In this document: positions 25,468-34,967 of the stretch, piece after piece | Numbering within the stretch: position 1 is the stretch's first letter | Layout of the letters: each line of letters starts with the position of its first letter | Origin: Ashinkailepas kermadecensis | Taxonomy: Eukaryota; Arthropoda; Thecostraca; Neolepadidae | Assembly (NCBI GenBank): GCA_034440615.1 | Contig: JAOTOM010005133.1 | Coordinates: 72,501 to 136,500, forward strand | Length of the DNA: 64,000 bases | Direction: 5' to 3' | Notes under the pieces: model-generated | Database searches by the model: none | What the model saw: the letters and a program-made list of their open reading frames with translations, nothing else | Told to the model about the DNA's origin: nothing | Translations under genes and position numbers: made by a program

Positions 25468-26435
25468 ACGTCGCGCCGGGACTGGTCCGCTTCGGCCCGG
25501 ATCGTATCCTTAGCTCGGGAGTCTCTTTATCGGCCTGAGGCCCGCTGTTAGCTCTGAGCCCCTCTCCATCAGCGTCAGCCAATGCCGACCCAGTGGCCCT
25601 GCACGTCCGGCCCGGGAATCCCAAACGTTGGTTCAGGGACCCTCTTGCACGGTTCATGACACGCTCCATCCTGCCGCAGTCCCCTTTTCAAAAGCTTGGG
25701 CCTCTTCTATCACGCAAGGGGCCCCTTGTACGGTTCCGGCCCCCTCCGTCGGGCCAGGGGCCCTTCATGCCGGCTCTAGGCCCTCTCCGGCAGCCCGGTG
25801 TCCTCCTACAGCTAGGAGTCTTCTTCGTCGGCGCAGGGGCCCCCTTAGCGATCCGTGGCCTCCTCTGTCGGGCCCGAAGCCCTCTTTCAACAGTTAGGGT
25901 CACTCCATCAGGACAGGGGCCCTTGTACGGCTTCGCCACATCCGTCGGTCCAAGGGCCCTTTCTGACGGCCCGATGTCCTCTCCGGCAACTAAGACCCCT
26001 TTATGTTGTCTCATGGGCTCTCTTTAACGACCCAAGGCCTTTTCCGGCAAGTCGGAAGCCCCTTTTCATACGTGTGGTCCCTGTCGATCAGGTCAGGCCC
26101 TTTCTTCGGCTTGGGCTCCGCCGTCAGCCCAAGTGTCCTTCATATTTGCTAGGTACCCTCTCCGTCACCCCGGGGGCCCTTCCTACGATCCGGAGCCCCC
26201 TGAATCAATCTAGAAGCCTTTCATATAAGCCCAGTCAAGGGCCCTCGACATCTTCCCGAGGAACATCTCCGTTGAGATGGCCCTCTTCATCAACCGCAGA
26301 CCCTTTCTGTTTGCCCGGGCTCCTTTCGTCGGTCCAGGGGCCCTTCATGTCGGCCAAGGGGGCCCGTAATGGCTCCCTGCACCGACGCCTTAAGGGGCCC
26401 ATCCGATCCTCCAGGGTGGTGGGGCTCCTTCGCCC

Positions 26436-28100
26436 TCTCCATGAACATACCTACTATACACAAACACGCAGCACAGCCCGCAAGATATCATGCTAAGAAA
26501 ACCCATCACAGCGCATAGCAACAACCGATATCACCTACGCGGGGGCAGGCTGACCCAACCCAAGCAACAACAACAACGACTACGATAGTCACTAATGTAA
26601 GTGTGTCAGTAGTCACAGAGGTCACACGTGAGTCAGTGACATGACTCCAAAATGAAGTCTGTGCGTGCATTATAGAACATATTTCGTACGGGTGTCATTG
26701 AAAACGGTCTGTTCAGAGAGCATGACACTGCCAAAAACCTGTTATGTGAGATTTCAGAGGTCCCATAGGTAGGCACATTGATCTAACCTTGAAATGAAGA
26801 TTTGCGTCAAAAGCCCCGTTCGCCTTGTAAAATAAAATATTTCAATGAAATCCTTCCATTTCTTAGGAAGTTGATTCATATCACACAGCACATTTCAGGT
26901 ACAAGCACATTTAGCTAAAAACGAATCAGGAACAGCACAGGTCCGTATGTACATCATGTGCATGATCCTCCAAAGTTCAACACAGCATTACAATTTTCGG
27001 GGTTATGCATGTCCGTTACGGACGCGGCGTACACAGTGGTCGGCATCTGCAGATATAGCATTCTCTCTACTAGCGTGCTGTCTTTCCATCTAGCTTTATA
27101 AGGGGTTTAAGTCTTTTTATACTCGTCACGAGAAGCGGATCACTTAATCGCGCTGCAGGCTTGTCGGCCACACTGCACATTTTGGACGCTGAAAGAAATA
27201 CAACTGAAATATGAGTGCTGCGGCACGATTCACAGTCTTCAAGGGATGCCGAAGGGCTATGATTTACCCATCTAGTGACCAGCTTAGATTGCCGTAACGA
27301 CCGTCTCACTGTCAGAGAGAAAGAGAGTCACACAGATGCTTCCAGTAACGTGATTGCACCTGAGCGATAAAGTGGCGACGCGTCAGCTGCGAAACGGCAT
27401 ACTAAGCGTGAATGTTTTCACGCTTTCACTCCTCACGGTTGGCGGCTGGAAGCACATCAATGAACGTGCAACGATAAGCAGATCGCACACAAACATGGGT
27501 GTTGTTTTGTATACTTTTGAGGAGGCGAGTGCCCTCTCAATGTTGGCTTTTCCCTCCCGCAATAATTCCAACTCTTAACATGAAACCCTATGAAGTGTGC
27601 CCCCCCCCATCAATCCATGTGGGCCTGGCCATTGCCTCCATGTATTGTGCTCCCCAATAATTTTCAGAAATCAACACCCTCCACCCAGACGTTATGAGTG
27701 CCCAGCTGTCGGTCAGCACGCAATGGTGAAAACTCGGACACGCAAAGGTCATTTCAAGGCTGTCATTTCCTTCTTGAAAAACGTGTACAGTTCACGAAGA
27801 TTGCCCACAAGCAGTCGCCTTTGTACTGCACATTTCGTGTCTTTTGCATCTGGAACGGTTATAGCATCCACCTGCCAGGATGGAACCTACTAATGTCGTC
27901 GGACTCGTCAGGTTATACTACTTTCCTGTTCACTTTATGTTCAGGGACGTAGCTGGCCACAAAGCGGCTTCCACCAACACCTAAAATGGCGTCTTAAAAT
28001 GGTGACGGCCGAGGGTCGATAGCGCTTCGCACACAGTTTAAATGGCCCAAGCGGCACGACAAGACCAGACCGAGACCAAATCCTGCAAGGCACCCTACAC
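26436..28100. other. No recognised gene
   Basis: Unique-looking AT-rich DNA with no supported coding feature. Confidence 0.45.
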
Positions 28101-28700
28101 CGTAATATCTTTTTTCAAAATGAGCAATGTGACCTATGTGACCTTTTGCCACGTTTATGGCCCTGTTTTTCTCTCCAAACAAAGTGCTCGCAAACGACAC
28201 CCACATCGAATACCTTCTATAATGCACACCTCAAGCTTCAGCTTAACGGCAGGTCGCTGACCCGATGTGACCCGATGTGACCCGATGTGACCACCGTGAC
28301 CTCTGATGGCACCGTGACCCGATGTGACCACCGTGACCTTAACGGCAGGTCGCTGACCCGATGTGACCCGATGTGACCACCGTCACCTCTGATGCAAGCC
28401 CGATTTTCTCGAGACCTATTCTCGTGACCTATCTCATGACCTATAATGGCTTTACAATGAGATCCATATCGACCACTTGTATCATACACACAAATCCACT
28501 GTATCGAGGTCAGGACACTGGCCCACATGTGACCTTCTTGACCCCTGGCGTACTGGAAAATATTACCATTGTGATCTTTGCAGAGTAGCTCTTAAACGTC
28601 ATCCATATCGACTATGCTCCTAATCATGAAAACACCATTATCTGGAGCACATGTCCGGCCCTAACATTTGACCTCTCTGACCCATTACGGATTCGGCTTT
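28101..28700. repeat. GTGACC/AGGTCA-rich segment with 11-14 bp tandem units
   Basis: The core at 28252-28400 repeats GACCCGATGTGACC and CACCGTGACCTCTGATG. TGACC motifs continue to about 28680. The stretch around 28660 (CTAACATTTGACCTCTCTGA) resembles the interior of the TTAA element (near 24110, CCAACATTTGACCTCAGGTC), so this may be a diverged relative of it. Confidence 0.6.
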
Positions 28701-28894
28701 ACAAAAAAGGCATTTCGTCATCAGATAGAGAATTGATTGGGAATCCATCAGCTGAAAAGATAAAAACATCAACATAGGATTTTTTTTTTAATGGCCACGA
28801 CATCAATGAAATGATACGAGTTCACGGGGTGAAATGTTGACGTTAGAAGGCCACACTTATGTTATTGCATTGGTCAGATCTTCCACTTTAAAAT

Positions 28895-28927
28895 GGCATA
28901 TATATATATATATATATATGTATATTT
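28895..28927. repeat. (TA)n microsatellite
   Basis: Short TA run followed by TGTATATTTTAG. Confidence 0.9.
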
Positions 28928-29024
28928 TAGCTAATTGCTACCACTAAAAAAATAACTGATTTGCTACATTAATTTTCTTCTTAACCTCAAGTTTTCCTAT
29001 ATCGTGTTTCTTAATCCCCTTGAC

Positions 29025-29190
29025 CTAGACACTAGGGCGTCGGTAGCTAAGTGGTTAAGCTGAACGTCTGGCAAGCCAGAGGTACTGGTTCGATTCGCCG
29101 CGGTACCCCCCATTCCTGTCAGGACGACGCCAACTGGCCTCAGCTGCTGAGTGCGTCGCAAAGTCACAACCACCACCGAACTAGACACTA
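29025..29190 (+). mobile_element. tRNA-derived SINE with 10-bp target-site duplication
   Basis: The body at 29035-29180 is flanked by perfect CTAGACACTA duplications (29025-29034 and 29181-29190). The tRNA-like head has an A box (TAGCTAAGTGG) and a B box (GGTTCGATTCG), which in this class drive RNA polymerase III. The downstream body ends in GCGTCGCAAAGTCACAACCA. It is not a functional tRNA: the anticodon arm does not form a normal 7-base loop and the acceptor stem does not pair well. Confidence 0.88.
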
Positions 29191-29822
29191 AAAAGCCTGA
29201 TAATCGTAATCGTTTGCCGTAGATAACTTCGTACATCCATTTTAATCAAAATCTGAGGTGTGGTGAACAGTTTGTGGTTCACCTTGTTGTTCCTCCCCCT
29301 CCGTGAAGAGAACAGTACCAAATTAATGTTAACATAATTGAATTCATATCATCCTGCAATCCTGACCTTTCTCAAATGAGTACATCCATGTAAGGTATAT
29401 TTTGTGGTGACCATTAATTATTTGGATTGTTTTATGTTAGGCTTGATCAGCTACCTAATCGGTCGAAATAAACATAACCTGATCTAGTCTGGACCAATAA
29501 CCTCATAATCGTCATACATCTACCTTTTCATGGATCCACTCTTCTCTGAAAGGTAGGATTGTAGGATGATGGAATTAATTTGAGATAGCATTAAATTGGT
29601 ACAGTGTTTCTCGTAGACAAAGAAACATAGTGTTAAAAGCATGTGCATCAAGTTACTCCATACCATCCTGCACGATCCTGCCCTTTTGGGGGATGGCAAT
29701 GGAAATGTCCTGTCCCAGTGACTAATGCGTATTAACAGCTTGCTACTGGTACTTTGGCTGACATGATGTGGGGAATTGTGCAGGGTGCTCCTACAAAAAC
29801 GTATAAAACACTACCCCTGGAT

Positions 29823-30017
29823 ACAGGTCTTGTGGGGGGGGGGACGAGTGGTCTAGGGGTAAGATGCTCGTCTCGCAATCGAAAGATTGTGGGTTCGAAT
29901 CTCACCTGTCGCTACTCTTCGCCCGCTACCAATCGGCGTGAGAGATTGGCGGCGCTATATGGCTCAACGGTCGACGTGTCGTAAAACCAATAACCACAAC
30001 CATAACAGGTCTTGTGG
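29823..30017 (+). mobile_element. tRNA-derived SINE with 13-bp target-site duplication
   Basis: The body at 29836-30004 is flanked by perfect ACAGGTCTTGTGG duplications (29823-29835 and 30005-30017). The head carries A box TGGTCTAGGGGT and B box GGGTTCGAATCTC. The body contains the hairpin CCAATCGGCGTGAGAGATTGG and ends in GTGTCGTAAAACCAATAACC. Layout and 3' end resemble the SINE at 29025-29190, in the same orientation, but the heads differ. The long intact duplication suggests a fairly recent insertion. Confidence 0.9.
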
Positions 30018-30049
30018 AGCTGCCGAGGTCGTTGCCGTGTGGCGGTAGC

Positions 30050-30362
30050 GTGGAACCGGCCATGCCTGCCGCTGTAACAGACAGCCGCTCTCTGTCATCT
30101 ACCAAGCGCTATGTGAACCGGCCATGCCTGCCGCTGTAACAGACAGCCGCTCTCTGTCATCTAACAAGCGCCCTGTGAACCGGCCATGCCTGCCGCTGTA
30201 ACAGACAGCCGCTCTCTGTCATCTAACAAGCGCCCTGTGAACCGGCCATGCCTGCCGCTGTAACAGACAGCCGCTCTCTGTCATCTACCAAGCGCTATGT
30301 GAACCGGCCATGCCTGCCGCTGTAACAGACAGCCGCTCTCTGTCATCTACCAAGCGCTATGT
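30050..30362. repeat. 62-bp tandem repeat, 5 copies
   Basis: The unit contains GAACCGGCCATGCCTGCCGC, TGTAACAGACAGCCGCTCTC and TGTCATCTACCAAGCGCTAT. Copies are almost identical (variants ACCAAGCGCTAT and AACAAGCGCCCT), which indicates recent amplification. Confidence 0.93.
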
Positions 30363-31204
30363 TAAGTGTTTTGTATCACTAGTATGCTCAGACCAATATC
30401 TGAAGAATTGCACTATTGCAACTTTTATCGAACAATTTATTATTAAGCAACCAGAGCATGCTTCGTGATATTGCGCTAATGAAATAGTGCAAAATGTATT
30501 AACCCTGGCGGTGCCGGGGGAGGGGACTCTCGAGAACTTCCCCGTCGTGTGTCCCGCGATAGCGGCCGAACGAGTGGACGCAGAGATACTAAATTATTCT
30601 TAGTTTAGCATGCATCTGTTTTGCATGTTTTGTCAACAAAATCAGGTCCACGTCATCAAACGCCATTGGATTGTAACGAGTCAAAGGGAAGGATGTTCCA
30701 AAATATTCAAAGTGCCGCCAATCAGAGTAGCTGCAACATATAATTACCAAACTCATAGAATGCTGTCTTTGCATCAAGACAAACCAATTCCTATCTGGAA
30801 GTGTTCTTTAAGGTCAAAGTTACTGACCTGAGATCAGGTCAATTTCCATATATTGTGTCGTATTCAGTGAGGAAATTCGATTTGGGGGCAATTCTTTCAT
30901 CTAAGAATGATACAGAGCATAACATAAGCATTCTGGGTTACCTTTTGTGTGAAAGGTCAATGGCATAAGGTCAGGTCACATCGTATATATTCTACACAAT
31001 GCCATATTATGCAGAACGTTGCTGTTGCTCGCCAAATGACACCTGAATTCGGTTTCAGCGCTGCCTAAGTCGTGGGGCATGATACTGGATGATAAACGGA
31101 TGACCTTAGATGACCTGACCTCGTGCAAGCTGGCCTGATTTTACCTGATTGACCTATATTTTGAATTACTTTCCAAACAGTACACACAGGCGAAGGCTGA
31201 ATAG
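30363..31204. other. No recognised exon; scattered AGGTCA motifs
   Basis: No coding exon was recognised. AGGTCA-type half-sites occur repeatedly at 30809-31160 (for example GATCAGGTCAA, AAGGTCAGGTCACATC, ATGACCTGACCTC). Confidence 0.4.
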
Positions 31205-31664
31205 ATGTTGCAGTGATGTCGCAGTGACACGTGTGATGTTGCAGTGACACGTGTGATGTCGCAGTGACACGTGTGATGTTGCAGTGACCCGTGTGATGTC
31301 GCAGTGACACGTGTGGTGTTGCAGTGACACGTGTGATGTTGCAGTGACACGTGTGGTGTTGCAGTTGCACGTGTGATGTTACAGTGACACGTGTGATGTC
31401 GCAGTGCCACGTGTGATGTCGCAGTGACACATGTGATGTCACAGTGCCACGTGTGATGTCGCAGTGACACGTGTGATGTCGCAGTGACACGTGTGATGTC
31501 GCAGTGACACGTGTGATGTCGCAGTGACACGTGTGATGTTGCAGTGACACGTGTGATGTCGCAGTGACACGTGTGATGTTGCAGTGACACGTGTGATGTC
31601 GCAGTGACCCGTGTGATGTCGCAGTGACACGTGTGATGTTGCAGTGACACGTGTGATGTTGCAG
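31205..31664. repeat. 20-bp minisatellite ending at an exon acceptor
   Basis: About 23 copies of GTGTGATGTCGCAGTGACAC (or GTTGCAG). Each copy contains an acceptor-like TTGCAG or TCGCAG and, across the junction, the E-box palindrome CACGTG. The last copy's GCAG at 31661-31664 appears to be the real 3' splice site of the following Epac exon. Confidence 0.93.
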
Positions 31665-31851
31665 TGACACGGGAGCACCCGTTCCGCGACAAGTACCTGT
31701 TCTACCGGTTCCGAGACGACGTGGACGTGATGGGATCCATGAACCCGACGTCTGGCGAGCGGCGCGAAGCCGAGTCCCAGCTGCCGGCCGCGCTGGCCGC
31801 GCTCCAGCAGCGCGCTCCAGACGCACTCATCAGACTGATCCTTCGCAAACC
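31665..31851 (+). CDS. Epac: Epac exon: DEP C-terminus and linker
   Basis: Encodes, after a split valine codon, TREHPFRDKYLFYRFRDD and a linker ending GPDAL-type sequence (APDALIRLILRKP). HxFxDKYLFYRF is the hallmark end of the Epac DEP domain, and the PDAL-R-ILRKP segment before the cyclic-nucleotide domain is equally conserved. The acceptor is GCAG at 31661-31664, inside the last unit of a 20-bp array. Neighbouring units offer similar acceptors, so the exact start is less certain than the rest. The donor is CC|GTGAGT at 31852; it lies in the first unit of the 82-bp array that follows. The exon is GC-rich (63-65%) compared with its surroundings and ends in phase 2. Confidence 0.92.
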
Positions 31852-32440
31852 GTGAGTGGCCTGTGAGTGCCGTGCCGTGGCACGTTGTGTCCCGCATCTG
31901 ATGTGTGTCACCGACCTTGGCCACTGGCTGACCGTGAGTGACCTGTGAGTGCCGTGCCGTGGCATGTTGTGTCCCGCATCTGATGTGTGTCACCGACCTT
32001 GGCCACTGGCTGACCGTGAGTGACCCGTGAGTGCTGTGCCGTGGCATGTTGTGTCCCGCATCTGATGTGTGTCACCGACCTTGGCCACTGGCTGACCGTG
32101 AGTGGCCTGTGAGTGCCGTGCCGTGGCATGTTGTGTCCCGCATCTGATGTGTGTCACCAACCTTGGCCACTGGCTGACCGTGAGTGGCCTGTGAGTGCCG
32201 TGCCGTGGCATGTTGTGTCCCGCATCTGATGTGTGTCACCGACCTTGGCCACTGGCTGACCGTGAGTGACCCGTGAGTGCCGTGCCGTGGCACGTTGTGT
32301 CCCGCATCTGATGTGTGTCACCGACCTTGGCCACTGGCTGACCGTGAGTGACCCGTGAGTGCCGTGCCGTGGCACGTTGTGTCCCGCATCTGACGCGTGT
32401 CACTGACCTTGGCCAGTGAGTGACACTGTGTCAGTGGCTG
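31852..32440. repeat. 82-bp tandem repeat starting at an exon donor
   Basis: About 7 copies. The unit contains CCGTGAGTGACCTGTGAGTG, CCGTGCCGTGGCATGTTGTG, CCGCATCTGATGTGTGTCAC and GACCTTGGCCACTGGCTGA. The true splice donor of the preceding Epac exon (CC|GTGAGT) is the first occurrence of the unit's CCGTGAGTG, so every later unit carries a copy of the donor consensus, plus a second GTGAGT 10 bases on. Confidence 0.93.
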
Positions 32441-33046
32441 ACCGTGAGTGGGTCAGAAATCCATTGCCAATTGGAGCCGCTTTCAAGACAGCAAGGCTTT
32501 GATCATGAGAACACTGCCCCACGTGGCATCGAATTAACCACCGTACCGCCGGCACCACACGCACAGTGATTGTGCAAACGTGCTTCCCCAGTCTATGGTA
32601 AATTGTGAGATTTCAGATACTCAGGAAACATGAGTTCCGTATTGTTGGACACGGGGAAACTGGGAGTGTGCCAATATGCGACTGAACGATGAGGCCATTG
32701 GTATCCAGCTTCGTGTACCCGGTGACTACTTCGACACATCGTGGGTGTCGAAGACATTAATTAACAAACGGCGAATCACTGGTTAACCATCATGTTCTGG
32801 TGGCATCTAAACACTGAGCCAGTATAGTTAATACTTTTTCGAACGATTATCACTTGTAGATCCAATGAAGCATGCTCCCTCAGGTTTCCCAAAGCTTCAA
32901 AGTACAGGAAATGCAAATACCCTGGAGACAGAGACAGATACAGAGAGATATGGAGAGAGGGAGTTCATTTGCTGCTTCCTCCTCCCTTCCATAGAGGAGA
33001 TAGATGGATTAGTTCGCCTGTGACGTTGAATGACATAACAACATAC
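32441..33046. other. Intronic DNA, nothing recognised
   Basis: Part of the 2.9-kb Epac intron. A short GAGA-rich patch lies at 32927-32965. No exon or element could be supported. Confidence 0.5.
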
Positions 33047-33212
33047 CAGTAAGTTGTGCGGCATAGCATCGTGTCATCCCAATAAGTTTGCGGCACAGCA
33101 TCGTGTCAACCCAGTAAGTTGTGCGGCACAGCATCGTGTTAACCCAGTAAGTTGTGCGGCACAGCATCATGTCAACCCAATAAGTTATGCGGCACAGTAT
33201 CGTGGCAAGAGC
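33047..33212. repeat. 33-bp tandem repeat, about 5 copies
   Basis: The unit is CCAGTAAGTTGTGCGGCACA followed by GCATCGTGTCAAC. Each unit carries CAGTAAGT, a good 5' splice-site consensus, inside the Epac intron. Confidence 0.88.
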
Positions 33213-33684
33213 TACTCAGGGAGCTGGGGCCTCCACCTTCCGATGAAGCGTCGGCACACCTCCAAGATACAACGCCGGTAGCCGTTTCATCAGAATGTGT
33301 TTTAAAATTCAGGACCACTTTATGTGTCAGGTGTCCGCTGGGACCGCTTCATCACGTGTGGCCTGACCTGAGCGATAAAACCCGAGTCGTCGGGTGTCGC
33401 CGAGCCGCCACAATCGCGGCTTCTGGGACGTCGGCCAGCCAACCGCTATAGCAGTGTCGTTACTGGGGAATGAGCAGGGCTGCCAGTTAGATATAGATTG
33501 ACAGTGCAGCCTCTGGTTCGTGGGAGCCGTTGTGATATGTCGCCGTATTAATGCGTCGATGAGAATGAATCGCCTCCAATTCCCTCAATTTACTATTTGG
33601 GGCTCCACCAGGATTCTTCTGTAAGTGCAGGTGATTGCTACAAAATTAATTATTTTACCCGATAAAAAGTGAAGCTAAACTTGT

Positions 33685-33962
33685 GGCTGTGTCCCGTGCT
33701 GCTGTAGCTGTGTGTTGTAGCTGTTTGTGTCCCGTGCTTCTGCGGCTGTGTGTTGGAGCTGTGTGTGTGCGCCGTACTGCTGTAGCCGTGTCTGTACATC
33801 GTGTTGTTGTGGCTGTGTATTGGAACTGTGTCTGTGCTTCGTGCCGTTGTAACTGTGTATTGGAGCTGTGTCTGTGGTCGTGCTGTTGTAGCTGTGTCTG
33901 TGCGTGCTGCTGCTGTAGCTGTGTGCTGGAGCTGTGTCTGTGACCGTGCTGTTGTAGCTGTA
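33685..33962. repeat. Degenerate CTGTGTNTTGGAGCTGTGT-type tandem repeat
   Basis: Units of about 30-36 bp are built from GTTGTAGCTGTGT and GGAGCTGTGTCTGTG. Open frames on both strands are low complexity (V/C/A-rich or N/S/T/H-rich) and follow the repeat; no gene is supported. Confidence 0.8.
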
Positions 33963-34156
33963 TTCCTCTCTGTGCCTCACAATGAGTAGGCCATGATGCT
34001 CTGCCAGGGGCTACGATATTCCTATATGTGTCTCATATAATGTGTAGGTCATGATGCGCTGACATGGTCTGCGGTATTCCCTCTGTTCCTCACATAATGA
34101 GTAGATCATGATGCCGCTGACACGGGCTGCGGTATTTGTCTCTGTTCCTCACATAT
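33963..34156. repeat. About 65-70 bp tandem repeat, 3 copies
   Basis: Each copy contains CCTCACA(T)AATGAGTAG, ATCATGATGC, GCTGACA and GGCTGCGGTATT in order. Intronic. Confidence 0.8.
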
Positions 34157-34791
34157 GCTCTGGGTGACTTTAATGAATTATCTGAAATCCGTCGAATATA
34201 CAATTCACTGTAGTGCTGTCAAAACTTCTGGAATTTCTCCGAAAAGCTTGGAGGTGTTAATTGTCGCATGCATTTGTTTTCATTGAAAGAATTGGCCTGA
34301 AGCAAACTGCATGCGATTTGTAGAATAATTATACGGATTTCGCCTCATCATGCCCATCCAGTTAATTACAACGAGCCACCCAGGCAGAAACTTCATTGTC
34401 AACTCCAGTACTGAATCTGTTCCAAGTTCATATGCAATGCTCCAACTCCCTGAGCTGTCCCTAATGGGGAAATTCTGCCGCTGTGTGGGATGAAATTTCC
34501 TAGAAGAAACCTAGAAACATGTTAACTTCAAATCCATCCTTAGGTGTTTCCACCATGGTCGGCTGCCCTGCTGGAGAGGTATTTCGCGTTATCCCTTCTG
34601 TTCAAGATTTTAAAAAATAACAGAAGAATGGACAACACCCTCCCCCAATCCCCTCCACTACCAGTGCTTGCATGCTGTTTTTCAGCCTGAAAATGTCGAC
34701 GCCGTCATGCTGTATGATCAGGCAATGTCAATGAGTCCACATTCCCACAGCCCCACATCCGACAGGAACTGACCTTTATACCTTCACACAG
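34157..34791. other. 3' end of first Epac intron
   Basis: No repeat or extra exon was recognised. The acceptor is CTTCACACAG, ending at 34791, after a weak polypyrimidine tract. Confidence 0.6.
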
Positions 34792-34967
34792 AGCCGACAT
34801 GACCCCGACACCGCACGGCAGGTCCAACCAGCGCTCACGTGAGGACCTGGAGATGGTGTACGAGGAGCTGCTGCATATCAAGGCGCTGTCGCACCTCACC
34901 AACTCTGTGAAGCGGGAGTTGGCTGGCGTCATAGTCTTCGAGTCGCATCTCAAGGCTGGCACCATAC
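34792..34967 (+). CDS. Epac: Epac exon: start of cyclic-nucleotide-binding domain
   Basis: Completes the split proline codon of the previous exon and encodes [20 protein letters not shown], then [20 protein letters not shown] and AGTI. The [26 protein letters not shown] pattern is diagnostic for the N-terminal helices and first strand of the Epac regulatory cyclic-nucleotide-binding domain. The acceptor is ACAG|AGCC at 34792 and the donor ATAC|GTGAGT at 34968, phase 1. The 34-bp satellite that fills most of the next intron begins immediately at the donor, and a decayed copy of the last 32 bases of this exon reappears at 40491-40522. Confidence 0.96.

Larger units (their letters stand above)
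23090..26435 (+). repeat. Large dispersed repeat, copy A (expanded and interrupted)
   Basis: Segment 23090-23565 (for example GAGATGGACCCTCACTAGTC at 23181 and CGGTCGCCTGGAGGG near 23500) and segment 25480-26435 (for example CTCTCCATCAGCGT near 25560 and CTATCACGCAAGG near 25708) match 52380-52800 and 52850-53760 in the same order and orientation. Between them copy A carries a 36-bp array that is absent or reduced to about one decayed unit in copy B, and that array is split by an inserted element at 23785-24707. The 3' half is itself a degenerate array of GGGCCCTT-CGTCGGCC units. Confidence 0.85.

Noticed and set aside
29035..29110. tRNA gene
   Set aside because: A and B boxes are present, but the stems do not fold as a tRNA and the unit has a SINE body, a tail and a target-site duplication.
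29845..29915. tRNA gene
   Set aside because: Same reasoning: a SINE head flanked by a 13-bp duplication; acceptor stem not complementary.
31853..32375. Series of 73-codon minus-strand frames
   Set aside because: They recur every 82 bases because they are copies of the 82-bp repeat.
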